From Ferruginibacter paludis (GTDB taxonomy: Bacteria > Bacteroidota > Bacteroidia > Chitinophagales > Chitinophagaceae), in NCBI RefSeq assembly GCF_030409685.1, contig NZ_JAUFQJ010000001.1, positions 248,001-312,000 on the forward strand: a stretch of DNA of 64,000 bases. The letters are read 5' to 3'. This document shows positions 1 through 8,994 of the stretch, piece after piece. Made by a program: the position numbers and the translations under genes. Within the stretch, counting starts at the first letter, position 1. The number at the start of each line of letters is the position of its first letter. Under the pieces are notes generated by a model that saw only the letters and a list, made by a program, of their open reading frames with translations, did no database searches and was not told where the DNA came from.

Positions 1-420
1 CTTGAATCGGGCACCATCTTCGTTGGTGTGGCTTTTCTGCTGTCAATAGTAACGTTAAGACAAGCAGGATCCGGTGCAGCTGCATCGGTTACCGGTCATG
101 CACTTTCAGTGCTTTATGACCGCATCTTTTTACTCGGGCAAAGTTTTATGCCGGCTATATGCGATCTGCTGCTTGGTTTCATGTTGTACAAGTCCCGCCT
201 GGTACCACGAGGCCTTGCGATCATTGGGATGGTGGGAGCAGTGCCGTTGGTGGCGGGTTATGTAGCTATGCTGTTCGGTGTAATCGGGCAACATTCGCCC
301 CTGGCAGGATTGTCCGCAGTACTGGTTGCACTGTTTGAATTCTCGCTGGGCATTTACCTGGTAGTTAAAGGATTCAGGCCATCGGGAATCACTGCCGGTA
401 TTCAAATGGAAAGCGAATGA
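1..420 (+). CDS. DUF4386 family membrane protein (3' part)
   Basis: The reading frame is open from the first base of the window, so the 5' end lies outside; 139 C-terminal residues are visible. They contain about four hydrophobic segments, the second of them in the stretch FLLGQSFMPAICDLLLGF and the last just before the final ~15 residues. This pattern, with a short polar tail after GIYLVVKG, is that of DUF4386 proteins, small integral membrane proteins of unknown function that are common in Bacteroidota. A complete member of the same family is encoded on the opposite strand at 60786-61520. No promoter or partner gene can be judged because the gene is cut by the window edge. Confidence 0.8.
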   Translation, partial: LESGTIFVGVAFLLSIVTLRQAGSGAAASVTGHALSVLYDRIFLLGQSFMPAICDLLLGFMLYKSRLVPRGLAIIGMVGAVPLVAGYVAMLFGVIGQHSPLAGLSAVLVALFEFSLGIYLVVKGFRPSGITAGIQMESE

Positions 421-709
421 TTGTATATGTCTGTATCTGACATTGGGCTGTCCTTTGAGGCGCTGAAAGCCAGGGTAGTTTTGTATCATAAATTAGCAAT
501 CAAAAAACTTGAAAATAAACTTTAAAAAATATTCAACAATTGATAGTCACTATTGCAGGTTCAAAAATAAATTTTCTCGACCCTACAGGCAAAATTGTTT
601 ATAGTTTACCCAATAAAGAGAATCGCTAAAGAACAGCAGGCAATTGCATACACCAACCTTTAAGTTAGCGGCAATTTTTGACATTCATTAATTCTAACGA
701 GGGAAAAAC

Positions 710-1558
710 ATGAAAAAAGAGAATAAAAAAAACTATAGGCAACTTCTAATCGACAAAATAGAAGGATTAGTTGAACAAAGAGAAGTAACTATTGTAACAA
801 TTAAAACCACCTACTTATTATGTGGAAATGGTAAACCTGTCATTTTCCTGCATGGAGCTGGTGCAGGTGCTGTTACCTGGTATCCATCAATTAATACTAT
901 CTCTGAAAATTTTCAAGTAATAGCACCAGATATAGTTGGATATGGAGAATCTGATAAACCTGATGCGCCTTATAACAGGTCATATTTTTCAACCTGGCTC
1001 AAAGATTTCATGAAAGAATTGAAAATATCAAAGGCTCATATTGTCGGATTGTCTCAAGGTGGTGCCATTGCGTTGCATTTTGCCATAGAAAATGCTGAAA
1101 TGGTTGATAAGCTTGTTTTAGTTGACTCTGCAGGTTTAGGTGCAAAAGTCTCTTTTTGGCCTTTAATTGGAACAATATGGATGAATAGTTTTCCATCATC
1201 AATGGCAAATCGTTTTAATTCCCGTTATATACTTCATAAACCTATAAACAGAGACCCGAACCATAGTAGCTACTCAATAGCCGTTCTCAAATATAAAGGA
1301 GGAAAAAATGCATTTAAGCAAGGGCGTGGAACCGCAGTCTCTAAAATATCAGAAGAATTATTAAAGCAAATAAAAAATGAAACACTTATCATTTGGGGGG
1401 AAGATGATAAATTATTTTCTGTTGAATATGGTGAAGCAGCAGCTAAAATTATCCCAAATGCAAAGATTCATTTAATTCAAGATGCTGGACATTTACCATT
1501 AATGGATCAACCCGAAATTTTTAATAAAATTCTTGATGATTTTTTAAAAAGCGAATAA
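710..1558 (+). CDS. Alpha/beta hydrolase
   Basis: A 282-residue single-domain alpha/beta hydrolase without signal peptide, so probably cytoplasmic. The oxyanion-loop motif HGAGAG is at residues 48-53, the nucleophile elbow GLSQGG at 113-118 (Ser115), the acid in WGEDD near 229-233 and the catalytic His in DAGH at 261; all three triad members are present. This spacing is typical of haloalkane dehalogenase/epoxide hydrolase/lactonase-like members, but the substrate cannot be read. The gene is clearly more AT-rich than its neighbours, is flanked by about 290 and 440 bases without intact genes, and is followed by a TPR scrap, which suggests separate acquisition. Start chosen at ATG 710, preceded by an A/G-rich stretch. 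Confidence 0.88.
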   Translation: MKKENKKNYRQLLIDKIEGLVEQREVTIVTIKTTYLLCGNGKPVIFLHGAGAGAVTWYPSINTISENFQVIAPDIVGYGESDKPDAPYNRSYFSTWLKDFMKELKISKAHIVGLSQGGAIALHFAIENAEMVDKLVLVDSAGLGAKVSFWPLIGTIWMNSFPSSMANRFNSRYILHKPINRDPNHSSYSIAVLKYKGGKNAFKQGRGTAVSKISEELLKQIKNETLIIWGEDDKLFSVEYGEAAAKIIPNAKIHLIQDAGHLPLMDQPEIFNKILDDFLKSE

Positions 1559-1633
1559 AAAACGGCGCACACCAAGAGTATTGCCAATAGTAGGAGTAAA
1601 CGTTGAAGTAATGGCTGCATTTCGCTTTCAGCT

Positions 1634-1816
1634 TTGGTTCTGGCAGATGCATTGCTTAAACTAAATATTGCAAACTATCCGGGAACAGCGAATTGTTATG
1701 ATGGGTTGGGAGATCTGTGCCTGGCAAAAGGAGATACATTAAATGTCATAGCAAGTTTCAAAAAAACGTTGTCGTTAAGGAACATTCCGGAGACAAAACT
1801 AAAGCTTGAAACATGA
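1634..1816 (+). pseudogene. TPR-like C-terminal remnant
   Basis: About 60 codons, with only a TTG available as a start, encode a peptide with the spacing of one tetratricopeptide repeat (NYPGTANCYDGLGDLCLAKGD followed by a second helix with SFKKTL). Such a TPR tail is usual at the C-terminus of Bacteroidota esterases, beta-lactamase-like and S41-type proteins. Nothing upstream in this frame provides the rest of the protein, so I read it as the residue of a deleted gene. It could also be a very short functional ORF. Confidence 0.45.
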
Positions 1817-1998
1817 TTGAAGCAAAAGAAATAAGTCCTTTATAAAATGCAATATCAAGACCTGGGATGAAATATTTATTATGAAAGCCTCAGGGATGCA
1901 GATAAAATTCCAGGTCATTTAAAGATCTGCATTTATCAGTAAGCTGCTACCATTTGTAAAAATCATTTAGCCACACAACAATCAATGAATAAATTCAA

Positions 1999-3336
1999 AT
2001 GCAACTTTTTAAAATTACGCACCTGCTTTTTCTTTTTGCTTTTATAATACCGTGTACAGGTAGCGCACAAATTAGTAAACCGCAACCCGTTAACATCAGT
2101 CAATTAATCAATTCTGTAACAGATAGTCTAAACAGGCATTATATTTTTCCCGAAAAGGCAGTCATTATATCCGGCTATCTTAAATCGCAACTAAATAAGA
2201 ACGCTTATGCAGGCTTGCTGAGCAGTCCTCAAAAGCTGGCTGAACAAATAGGCCATGATATAAATGTTGTGTATCACGACCCTCACATGCGGGTAAAATT
2301 TGATCCCGGATTTATACCGCAGCAGGTTTCCCAATCCAGTCCTGAAGAAGTGCAGCGTGTAAAAAAATACTGGAAAGAAAATAATTACATGTTTAAGAAA
2401 GCTGCGATACTTCCCGGTAATATCGGCTACCTGCCATTTGATTTGTTTACAGATGATATTGAAGCGGCGAAACCCATCATCACTGCAGTGCTTAAATTTT
2501 TAATCAATACCGATGCGCTGATCATTGACTTAAGAGAAAATATAGGCGGCAGTCCGCAAATGGTAAGCCAGCTTGAAAGTTATTTTTTTAAAGAGAAGAC
2601 GCATATGAATGACCTGGTCAACCGCACTAATTTGGTCACCACTTTTCTGTACGCAGACCCTGCCAAAGCAGATAGTCTATACCTTTCTATGCCTGTTTAC
2701 ATTTTAACCAGCCAGCATACATTTTCAGGAGCAGAGGATTTTAGTTACGGAATGCAGGTTGCGAAAAGAGCCATTGTGGTAGGCGAAACAACCGGTGGTG
2801 GCGCCCATCCGCAAATGCCTTTTTCAGTTGGTCAGAGCTTCATGGTATTCATTCCATTCGCCCGTTCACTTAACCCTGTTACGCAAACAGACTGGGAAGG
2901 AAAAGGTGTGATACCGGATGCACAAACTACTGCCAGTAAGGCTTACTTAAAAGCACAGGAAATGATATTCAGGAACCGGTTATTAGCAGCAACCGATCAA
3001 AAAGAGAAAAACAAATATTTATACTACCTAAATGCGCTGCTGGTAGATGTGGCAAATCAGGGGCTTTCTTTAAAGGAATTACTGCCTTTTGCAGGTACCT
3101 ATGGGGGCTTGATTATCTACCCGGAGAAAAATAAATTGTATTGTAAAAATGATAACAACGGCGGTGCAGTTTCAGAGTTGAAATTTATAACCAACCATCT
3201 TTTTGTACTTGATAAAGATGCCCAGGTAGAATTTGTGAAAAACAGCAAAGGACAGTATGCTGATATAAAAATACTCGTGAATGATGGAAGCGTGTTTGAA
3301 GAAAAGAGAACCAGTAATGCACATTTAATAAAGTAA
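1999..3336 (+). CDS. S41 family peptidase
   Basis: A 445-residue secreted serine peptidase of the S41 (C-terminal processing/tricorn-like) type. Residues 1-24 form a signal peptide ending in GSAQ. An N-terminal helical region is followed by the S41 core: ALIIDLRENIGG (first core strand with the GG turn), then the nucleophile in TFSGAEDF with Ser243, and GETTGGGAHP further on. The C-terminal ~120 residues form an extra domain with no obvious PDZ. S41 proteins of this architecture act in the periplasm or on the outer surface; the substrate is not evident. It lies 56 bases upstream of a CPBP protease gene in the same direction, so the two may be co-transcribed. Confidence 0.88.
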   Translation: MQLFKITHLLFLFAFIIPCTGSAQISKPQPVNISQLINSVTDSLNRHYIFPEKAVIISGYLKSQLNKNAYAGLLSSPQKLAEQIGHDINVVYHDPHMRVKFDPGFIPQQVSQSSPEEVQRVKKYWKENNYMFKKAAILPGNIGYLPFDLFTDDIEAAKPIITAVLKFLINTDALIIDLRENIGGSPQMVSQLESYFFKEKTHMNDLVNRTNLVTTFLYADPAKADSLYLSMPVYILTSQHTFSGAEDFSYGMQVAKRAIVVGETTGGGAHPQMPFSVGQSFMVFIPFARSLNPVTQTDWEGKGVIPDAQTTASKAYLKAQEMIFRNRLLAATDQKEKNKYLYYLNALLVDVANQGLSLKELLPFAGTYGGLIIYPEKNKLYCKNDNNGGAVSELKFITNHLFVLDKDAQVEFVKNSKGQYADIKILVNDGSVFEEKRTSNAHLIK

Positions 3337-3392
3337 TCACGGATAACGGAGCCGAATTGCTGAACAGATTTTAAACAACTAAAATAATAATC

Positions 3393-4262
3393 ATGACAAC
3401 AACCATTTTTAAACAGCAGCTATTACATTCTGCTTTAGTAAGAATAATTTTCGGCGTATTGATCTGCCTGGTAGCCGTAATTATCGGGCAGCAGCTATTT
3501 CAGCAAATACCCGGTATTCATTCGCTCAACACCAATCCGAGAAATCTGATAAAAGGCATCTTCGTATCCATTTTGACAATCGGCAGCTACTGGCTTTTTT
3601 ACCGTAAGTACGAAAGCAGGATCGTTACGGAACTATCAGCAAAAGGTATCGGGAAGAAATTATTGGCGGGCATCGTAACCGGCAGCGGTTTACAATGCCT
3701 CACTATTGTTGTGGTATATCTGTATGGCGGATTCCGGGTAATTGCTGTCAACCCAGTTGCCACATTAATCATCCCTTTTACCGTTGCATTTACGGTGTCG
3801 ATATTAGAAGAGATACTGCTGAGAGGTATCGTGTTTAGAATTACAGAAGAAAAATGGGGCAGCGTGATTGCGTTAACTATTTCGGGATTGATTTTCGCAG
3901 GCTTGCACCTTGTTAACCCGCATGTTACCCTGGTATCGATTGTATGTATCACCGTGGTGGGTGTGCTGCTGGGTGCGGCCTATATGTATTACAGAAATTT
4001 ATGGGTGCCCATAGCTATACATTTTGCCTGGAATTTTACACAGAACGGAATTTTTGGTGCCATCACTTCCGGCAATGAAAAAACAAGCAGTTTGTTAACC
4101 ACGCAAATCACTGGCTCCGAACTATTGACTGGTGGGCAGTTTGGACCGGAAGGATCAATACAAGCTGTGTTGCTTTGCCTCACTGCTGCCATCCCTATTA
4201 TCAGGATACTTTATAAACAAGATAAAATAATTAAGCCGTCGAGTAACAACCAGGCACTGTAA
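3393..4262 (+). CDS. CPBP family intramembrane metalloprotease
   Basis: A 289-residue polytopic membrane protein with about eight hydrophobic segments. The CPBP (Abi/Rce1-like) signature is complete: EEILLRG at residues 139-145 (Glu139, Glu140, Arg144), a conserved His in AGLHLVNPH at 172, and HFAWNF near 209-214. These residues form the metal-dependent glutamyl active site of this family, which cleaves within or next to membranes. In bacteria members are linked to peptide processing or self-immunity, but no bacteriocin-like gene is visible nearby; the neighbour is an S41 peptidase gene. Confidence 0.9.
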   Translation: MTTTIFKQQLLHSALVRIIFGVLICLVAVIIGQQLFQQIPGIHSLNTNPRNLIKGIFVSILTIGSYWLFYRKYESRIVTELSAKGIGKKLLAGIVTGSGLQCLTIVVVYLYGGFRVIAVNPVATLIIPFTVAFTVSILEEILLRGIVFRITEEKWGSVIALTISGLIFAGLHLVNPHVTLVSIVCITVVGVLLGAAYMYYRNLWVPIAIHFAWNFTQNGIFGAITSGNEKTSSLLTTQITGSELLTGGQFGPEGSIQAVLLCLTAAIPIIRILYKQDKIIKPSSNNQAL

Positions 4263-4493
4263 ATTAGTTTGAACTTCAATAGGCACTGCAATGCTGCAAA
4301 AGATCCTGTATCACATTTATTGTATGCTAAAGTATGTACCGGTAAAGATGCAAACTATATGAGACTGCTACGGAATAAGGGAGGACCTCAAAGCCGAATC
4401 AAGTCACAGTGACACTACTTTCAGTACACTGTTGCTTTGGTACGGAAGCTCCTAGCCCTTCGTTGTTCTTTAAATTAATGTTTATTGATAAAA
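4263..4493. other. Intergenic, no gene seen
   Basis: Between the stop of the CPBP gene and the start of the minus-strand remnant I see no open frame with protein-like composition, no strong hairpin with a T-run and no repeat. Confidence 0.5.
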
Positions 4494-4770
4494 TTAAAAT
4501 TCATCTCCTTCAATTTTAATCACTGCTCCATCCTTTGCAACGGGGAATGCTTGCTGAGCTATGTAAAATGATCTGATTAATATGATAGGGCGATGTAATC
4601 GTATTTAAATGCGTGTGTGCTTCAAGTAGGTAGTTCAATAAAAAATATTCGATATTCCCATACGAATTTACACGGACTAGTTGGAGCTTGCCGATGTTAT
4701 TTTGGTTTAAATAGAATGCCGCAATTCTCTGCCTAATCCTGGATCAAATGTGCCTGCTTTTCCGGAAGTC
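4494..4770 (-). pseudogene. Frameshifted remnant of an unrecognised gene
   Basis: On the minus strand one frame stays open without an ATG from inside the end of the neighbouring channel gene down to a stop at 4516-4518 and reads protein-like (RIAAFYLNQNNIGKLQLV, later EYFLLNYLLEAHTHLN). A second frame takes over nearby and reads AQQAFPVAKDGAVIKIEGDEF before a stop at 4494-4496, which looks like a natural protein C-terminus. Two protein-like frames in succession fit a decayed gene with at least one frameshift. I do not recognise the family. Confidence 0.4.
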
Positions 4771-5793
4771 TTAGCGCACCGATGTTTGTAATCCTTTAGT
4801 GGCATTTTCCGCTGTACTGTTGTTTAAGAAAAGCTGGTTGGTTATAATGCGGTAAAAAGTGATTGTCAGCAGGTATAGCAACGTCAGTGTCAGCAGGGGT
4901 AACAAAACTGCGGGAATCCACTGGACCGGAATTGGTGTGGGATGCGAAGTATACCTGAAGGACGCAATGGTTATTGCGGCTAATGGAAAACTTACTGACC
5001 ACCACGATACCCTGAACGGACAGCATTTAGGTAATAAGGCGATTTTGCTGGCTAATAACACCAGTAAAAATAAACCTGCATAATAAAGTATTGATCCCGT
5101 GATATCCCGGCCCCCGGTTAAATCTTCATAATCCGAATAGGTTATCGCAAAAGGGAGCAATAATACCAGAAGGGTAGGCTGCAGCGCTTCGGGCAGAGGG
5201 GGCCCAAAAAATAATCTTGCAAAGACAATGGGCAGGATAATGATCGCCAGGAATACCCCCACTGCAAAACAATACAAACAGATTTCTCTGGCGCCAGCGA
5301 AATGTAACTGGCTTCCCACAATCGGAACATCCAGCATCCCCACCACCGGTAGTAACCAGGATGGCTGTGCATCAGATGTGTTTTGCTGAATCCTCATCCA
5401 TTTGCCTAATACCAACAGCGTGAATAGTATGATCAGCGCTACACCTGCTGACCAGACAACTGTGGCAATTCGTTCTGAAAAAGGCAGTACAATACCGGGC
5501 AACAAAAGCAGGCTCACAATAAAAGTGGTAAAGAAAGGGGAGGAGACCGGGTTATTAAACTCATTGATCACTGTTGATGGGTATTTAATCCATTTCACCA
5601 GATAAGCAGTGAATAAAGCAAGGAAGAGAACAATAGCTAACAGGCCAATGGCTTTGCTCATCCAGTGCGGGAAGCCCCATTTTGCTTCTGCCAACCTCCA
5701 GGAAAAAGTTAATCCAGTCATTCCCAGAATTCCGCCAAAAAGGCTAACGGGAAGAAACGAAATAAAACTTGTATTTAATTTAGCTGAACCCAT
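4771..5793 (-). CDS. SLAC1/TehA-family anion channel-like protein
   Basis: A 340-residue protein with about ten hydrophobic segments and a short polar N-terminus (MGSAKLNTSFISFLPVSLFGGILGM). The start FLPVSLFGGILGMTGL and the later GMLDVPIVGSQLHFAGA stretch match the TDT/SLAC1 (TehA) fold, a trimeric channel family of the cytoplasmic membrane that conducts small anions or, in TehA, is linked to tellurite tolerance. The family is about 320-340 residues, so this is full length. It heads a long series of minus-strand enzyme genes but has no obvious functional tie to them. Confidence 0.82.
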   Translation of the reverse strand: MGSAKLNTSFISFLPVSLFGGILGMTGLTFSWRLAEAKWGFPHWMSKAIGLLAIVLFLALFTAYLVKWIKYPSTVINEFNNPVSSPFFTTFIVSLLLLPGIVLPFSERIATVVWSAGVALIILFTLLVLGKWMRIQQNTSDAQPSWLLPVVGMLDVPIVGSQLHFAGAREICLYCFAVGVFLAIIILPIVFARLFFGPPLPEALQPTLLVLLLPFAITYSDYEDLTGGRDITGSILYYAGLFLLVLLASKIALLPKCCPFRVSWWSVSFPLAAITIASFRYTSHPTPIPVQWIPAVLLPLLTLTLLYLLTITFYRIITNQLFLNNSTAENATKGLQTSVR

Positions 5794-5823
5794 CTGAATT
5801 GTTTTAATGTCTTTCGGACGCTT

Positions 5824-6240
5824 TTATATTTTTATTTTTCTTTCGCTTTCCAGTATCTCCAGTTCATTGATACTTGCATAACGTCTGGTCATTAAACCAT
5901 TCTCATCAAATTCCCAGTTCTCATTCCCATAAGCCCGGAACCACTGTCCCTCATCATTATGGTATTCATATTCAAACCGCACAGCTATCCTGTTATCGGT
6001 ATGTGCCCAATACTCTTTCACTAGTCTGTAATCTAATTCCCTATTCCATTTTTCAGACAGGAAAGCCACAATCTCTTCTCTGCCATTAATAAATAAATTC
6101 CGGTTTCGCCATTCGCTATCCACGGAATATGCTTTTGAAACCCTGACAGGGTCTTTGCTATTCCAGGCATCCTCGGCCAATTGTATTTTTTGTCTCGCCT
6201 TTTCCAATGTAAAAGGCGGAAGGGGGTGTCGTTGCTCCAT
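5824..6240 (-). CDS. DUF1348 / NTF2-like protein
   Basis: The codon run would allow a longer product from 6336, but the family-like sequence starts at [10 protein letters not shown], so I place the start at 6240 (138 residues). The motifs [27 protein letters not shown] and [11 protein letters not shown] are those of DUF1348, a member of the NTF2-like/SnoaL superfamily of small cone-shaped alpha+beta proteins. Members bind or isomerise small hydrophobic compounds; the substrate is unknown. It is one of three NTF2-like proteins in the window. Confidence 0.85.
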   Translation of the reverse strand: MEQRHPLPPFTLEKARQKIQLAEDAWNSKDPVRVSKAYSVDSEWRNRNLFINGREEIVAFLSEKWNRELDYRLVKEYWAHTDNRIAVRFEYEYHNDEGQWFRAYGNENWEFDENGLMTRRYASINELEILESERKIKI

Positions 6241-6368
6241 GGCAGATATTTTACGTAATGCTTTTTGATAAATTGATAGTTGTCGGGCATACACTGTACA
6301 TCCCTTGAACGGGCCAGTTTCAATAAAGACTAACAATTACGTACAACCTAAATTTTTGCTGCCTAGCG

Positions 6369-7322
6369 TTACACATCCGCATAAACAAGCTTGGTGAAAA
6401 AAGCTCCATTCAGAACAAAATTTCCGTATTGGGCATCAAATGCAGCGGTAGGTTTTGCATCAACAGTTTCCTGCATGGTTCTTCCATCTTTTTTTAATGC
6501 TCCTACTTTTTCCCTGACTGCAACCAGCATATCCCTGAATTGGAGTAACTGGTTGCGGTTACCGACGGCACCATGACCGGGGATAATCATTGTTTTGTCT
6601 GTTGTAACACTAAGATTATAATTTGAGGCTTCAATCATGCCATCAATGGTTCCGCCACTATCATGATCAATAAAAGGATAATGTGCATTCCACCAGGTAT
6701 CACCCACATGAAGAATGTCTGCCCCGGGGAAATAAACAGAAATGTCACAATCCGTATGGGAAGGTTTGTAATACTTCATTTGAATTTCTGTACCATTAAA
6801 TTTCAGTTTGTGTTCATCCCGGAAAATGATGGTGGGAAGTGCCTCCTTTGGTGCAGGAGGGAAGGTGTAATTCCAGTCCTTGACAGTAATCTTGCTTCCC
6901 AGATTCTTTTTTGTGTTCTCGTGAGCAATAATCGTTGCCCCTGTTTTATGAATCCATTCGTTGCCTTCCGCATGATCGAAATGCCAATGGGTGTTGATCA
7001 GATATTTTATCGGCTTAGTACTGATGCCTTTAATAGCAGCAGCTATTTTCTTCCGGGATACAGCGATTCCTCCATCCACCATTAATATTCCTTCCGGCCC
7101 ATTAAATACTGCAATGTTTCCGCCTGAACCTTGCAACAGGTAAATATTCCCCCTAAGGGATTGAACAGAAATGCTGGCTTTTGCGGCTTCGTTTTTTATA
7201 GTAATGACCGGGCTGTTTTGTGCAAACAGGCTCCTGGGCATAAGAATGGTTCCCGCTGTAATGATACCAACGCTGCGTAAAAAGCCAACACGTGAAATTT
7301 TATTTGTTTGTTCTTTATTCAT
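6369..7322 (-). CDS. MBL-fold metallo-hydrolase, exported
   Basis: Start set at the MNKEQTNK methionine (7322); an in-frame ATG 21 bases upstream is an alternative. The N-terminus carries a hydrophobic export signal (FLRSVGIITAGTILMPRSLFAQ region is shown only in part here: SVGIITAGTILM) ending at FAQ, so the enzyme is probably periplasmic. Metal ligands are complete: HWHFDH with His, His, Asp, His at about 112, 114, 116 and 117, a His in KPSHTDCD near 189, Asp in HVGDTWW near 208 and His in PGHG near 250. This is the class B-like binuclear zinc site of the metallo-beta-lactamase fold, in a Bacteroidota subfamily usually called MBL fold hydrolase. The substrate is not evident and a beta-lactam is not implied. 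Confidence 0.88.
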   Translation of the reverse strand: MNKEQTNKISRVGFLRSVGIITAGTILMPRSLFAQNSPVITIKNEAAKASISVQSLRGNIYLLQGSGGNIAVFNGPEGILMVDGGIAVSRKKIAAAIKGISTKPIKYLINTHWHFDHAEGNEWIHKTGATIIAHENTKKNLGSKITVKDWNYTFPPAPKEALPTIIFRDEHKLKFNGTEIQMKYYKPSHTDCDISVYFPGADILHVGDTWWNAHYPFIDHDSGGTIDGMIEASNYNLSVTTDKTMIIPGHGAVGNRNQLLQFRDMLVAVREKVGALKKDGRTMQETVDAKPTAAFDAQYGNFVLNGAFFTKLVYADV

Positions 7323-7470
7323 AATCTGATCATTAATTTTCACATCTTTATGAAATCATTGTAGTGCGCTGCTGCTTATCCTGTAGCTATTTGTCTCCAC
7401 CTCCAATACAAAAGGAAGTTCTATAAATAAGGTCTTTCTCTGCTGCCGCATAGACGCAGTAATGGTGGAA

Positions 7471-7776
7471 TTATTTTTTTTCATTCACCGGAACCGCTGC
7501 AGCCCATTCCGGACGGGTGACAGGGTGACCATTCAGCATTTCTACAACAGACGCTGAGCGCCTTAAAGTGTCTTCCAGTGACTTTGGCCCCTGGAATGGC
7601 CGGCCTCCGATATGCCATCCGTCTGTATGGAGTTCTTCAATTAAAACCCAGACTACTTCCCGGAAGGCTTCTGATCCCTCGAATTTTACCATAACATCAG
7701 TGAGTGCTGCTGCAAGAGCATGTTTTTCTTCGGTGGTAAATACTCCTTCTACCAACGTAACTTTTACAAAAGGCAT
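7471..7776 (-). CDS. 4-oxalocrotonate tautomerase-like protein
   Basis: A 101-residue protein beginning MPFVKVTLVEGVFT. Removal of Met would expose Pro1, the catalytic base of the tautomerase superfamily. The following beta-alpha-beta pattern (TTEEKHALAAALTDVMV, then EAFREVVWVLIEEL) fits a 4-OT-type domain, with a C-terminal extension of about 40 residues beyond the usual ~62. Related proteins tautomerise or decarboxylate small keto acids in aromatic degradation. It sits between the MBL hydrolase and the MDR oxidoreductase genes, all on the minus strand, which fits a small-molecule catabolic block. Confidence 0.85.
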   Translation of the reverse strand: MPFVKVTLVEGVFTTEEKHALAAALTDVMVKFEGSEAFREVVWVLIEELHTDGWHIGGRPFQGPKSLEDTLRRSASVVEMLNGHPVTRPEWAAAVPVNEKK

Positions 7777-7853
7777 AGTATATTTTTTTAGTGATTAATT
7801 TGATGTTTACTTTTATTTGGCTGCTATTAACCTGAAATTGGATCTAGGTTGAT

Positions 7854-8837
7854 TCAGTCAATATCAATTACAATTTTACCAAGGTTCTTTCCGTTTTTCA
7901 GCACCCCATGTGCTTCTTCAATTTCTTCCATCGTAAAATTTCTGGGGTCAACGAGCACTTTCAATTTTCCTTCCTCGGCAAGCTTTGTTGCCTCCCGTAA
8001 GATTTCTCCGTGATGCGCTCTCCCGATTCCTGTTAAAAGTGGAAGTAAGGTAAAGACCCCTGAATAAGTGGCAGCCCTGAAGGAGAGTGGGGCAAGTTTA
8101 TGGGTGCCCCATCCAAGACAGCTCACCACATGGCCGGTATATTTTTTTACCGCATGAAAAGAATTATCTAGTGTGGTTCCCCCCACTGTATCATAAACGA
8201 TATCAAAACCTTCGCCACCCGTTAATGCTTCCACATATTGTTCAACGGCAAGAGTCTCGTAGTTTATGGTCGTTGCTCCGAAATGGGCAATTGTTTTTTC
8301 CTGTTCTGCTGCAATAGTGGTGAAAACTTCTGCTCCGAAAGCCATTGCAATCTGGACAGCCATATGGCCAACACCTCCGGCTCCACCGTGTATCAGTACC
8401 TTTTGCCCTGGTTTAATTTTTGCCCGATCTACTAATCCCTCCCATGCGGTAATAAATACCAGAGGGGTGGCAGCAGCCTCTTTCATTGTAAAATTGGTGG
8501 GTTTCCTGGCAATGAGGTCGGCGTCTACAACAGCATATTCTGCCAGAGATCCAGGCACATTGCCAATCCCCCCTGTCATTCCAAAGACTTCATCCCCAAC
8601 TTTAAAATTGGAAACACCATGTCCTACTGATTCCACAATGCCCGCTAAATCTATCCCCAGTATGGCGGGTAATTTGACTTTGGCATGAGGAGCATTGCCG
8701 CTGCTGATTTTTACATCCAGAGGATTTGTTCCGCTTGCTTTAATACGCACAAGAACCTGGCTATCTCCTACGGATGGACGCTCTAATTCCGACACTTTAA
8801 AGGAGCTTTCATGTGCTTCTAAAATAGCCGCTTTCAT
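7854..8837 (-). CDS. NADP-dependent quinone oxidoreductase (MDR family)
   Basis: Start chosen at MKAAILEAHE, the usual N-terminus of the family; an ATG 21 bases upstream is possible. The protein (327 residues) has a GroES-like N-terminal half with GIDLAGIVESVG and KVGDEVFGM, and a Rossmann half with HGGAGGVGHMAVQIA for NADP(H) binding. The zinc-ligand cysteines of alcohol dehydrogenases are absent, so it belongs to the zinc-free zeta-crystallin/quinone reductase branch that reduces quinones or activated alkenes. Cytoplasmic; no signal peptide. Confidence 0.9.
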   Translation of the reverse strand: MKAAILEAHESSFKVSELERPSVGDSQVLVRIKASGTNPLDVKISSGNAPHAKVKLPAILGIDLAGIVESVGHGVSNFKVGDEVFGMTGGIGNVPGSLAEYAVVDADLIARKPTNFTMKEAAATPLVFITAWEGLVDRAKIKPGQKVLIHGGAGGVGHMAVQIAMAFGAEVFTTIAAEQEKTIAHFGATTINYETLAVEQYVEALTGGEGFDIVYDTVGGTTLDNSFHAVKKYTGHVVSCLGWGTHKLAPLSFRAATYSGVFTLLPLLTGIGRAHHGEILREATKLAEEGKLKVLVDPRNFTMEEIEEAHGVLKNGKNLGKIVIDID

Positions 8838-8994
8838 TAATTTATTATTGTTACCCATAACGGTAGTTTGTGAAAATGATGATGATTATATTTTGGATTA
8901 AAAGGTGTTTTATCACGCCCTTTATCAGGTGATCCAACAAGAATCGGACGTTGATTTTAGCGGGCATGGTGGTTGATACCTTGCTAACAACGCT

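Noticed and set aside
640..690. Integron attC-like core GTTAGCG near the AT-rich hydrolase
   Set aside because: Does not fit GTTRRRY and there is no paired RYYYAAC site or integrase.
6369..7322. Beta-lactamase
   Set aside because: The metal ligands are shared by many MBL hydrolases; no sequence feature points to beta-lactam substrates.
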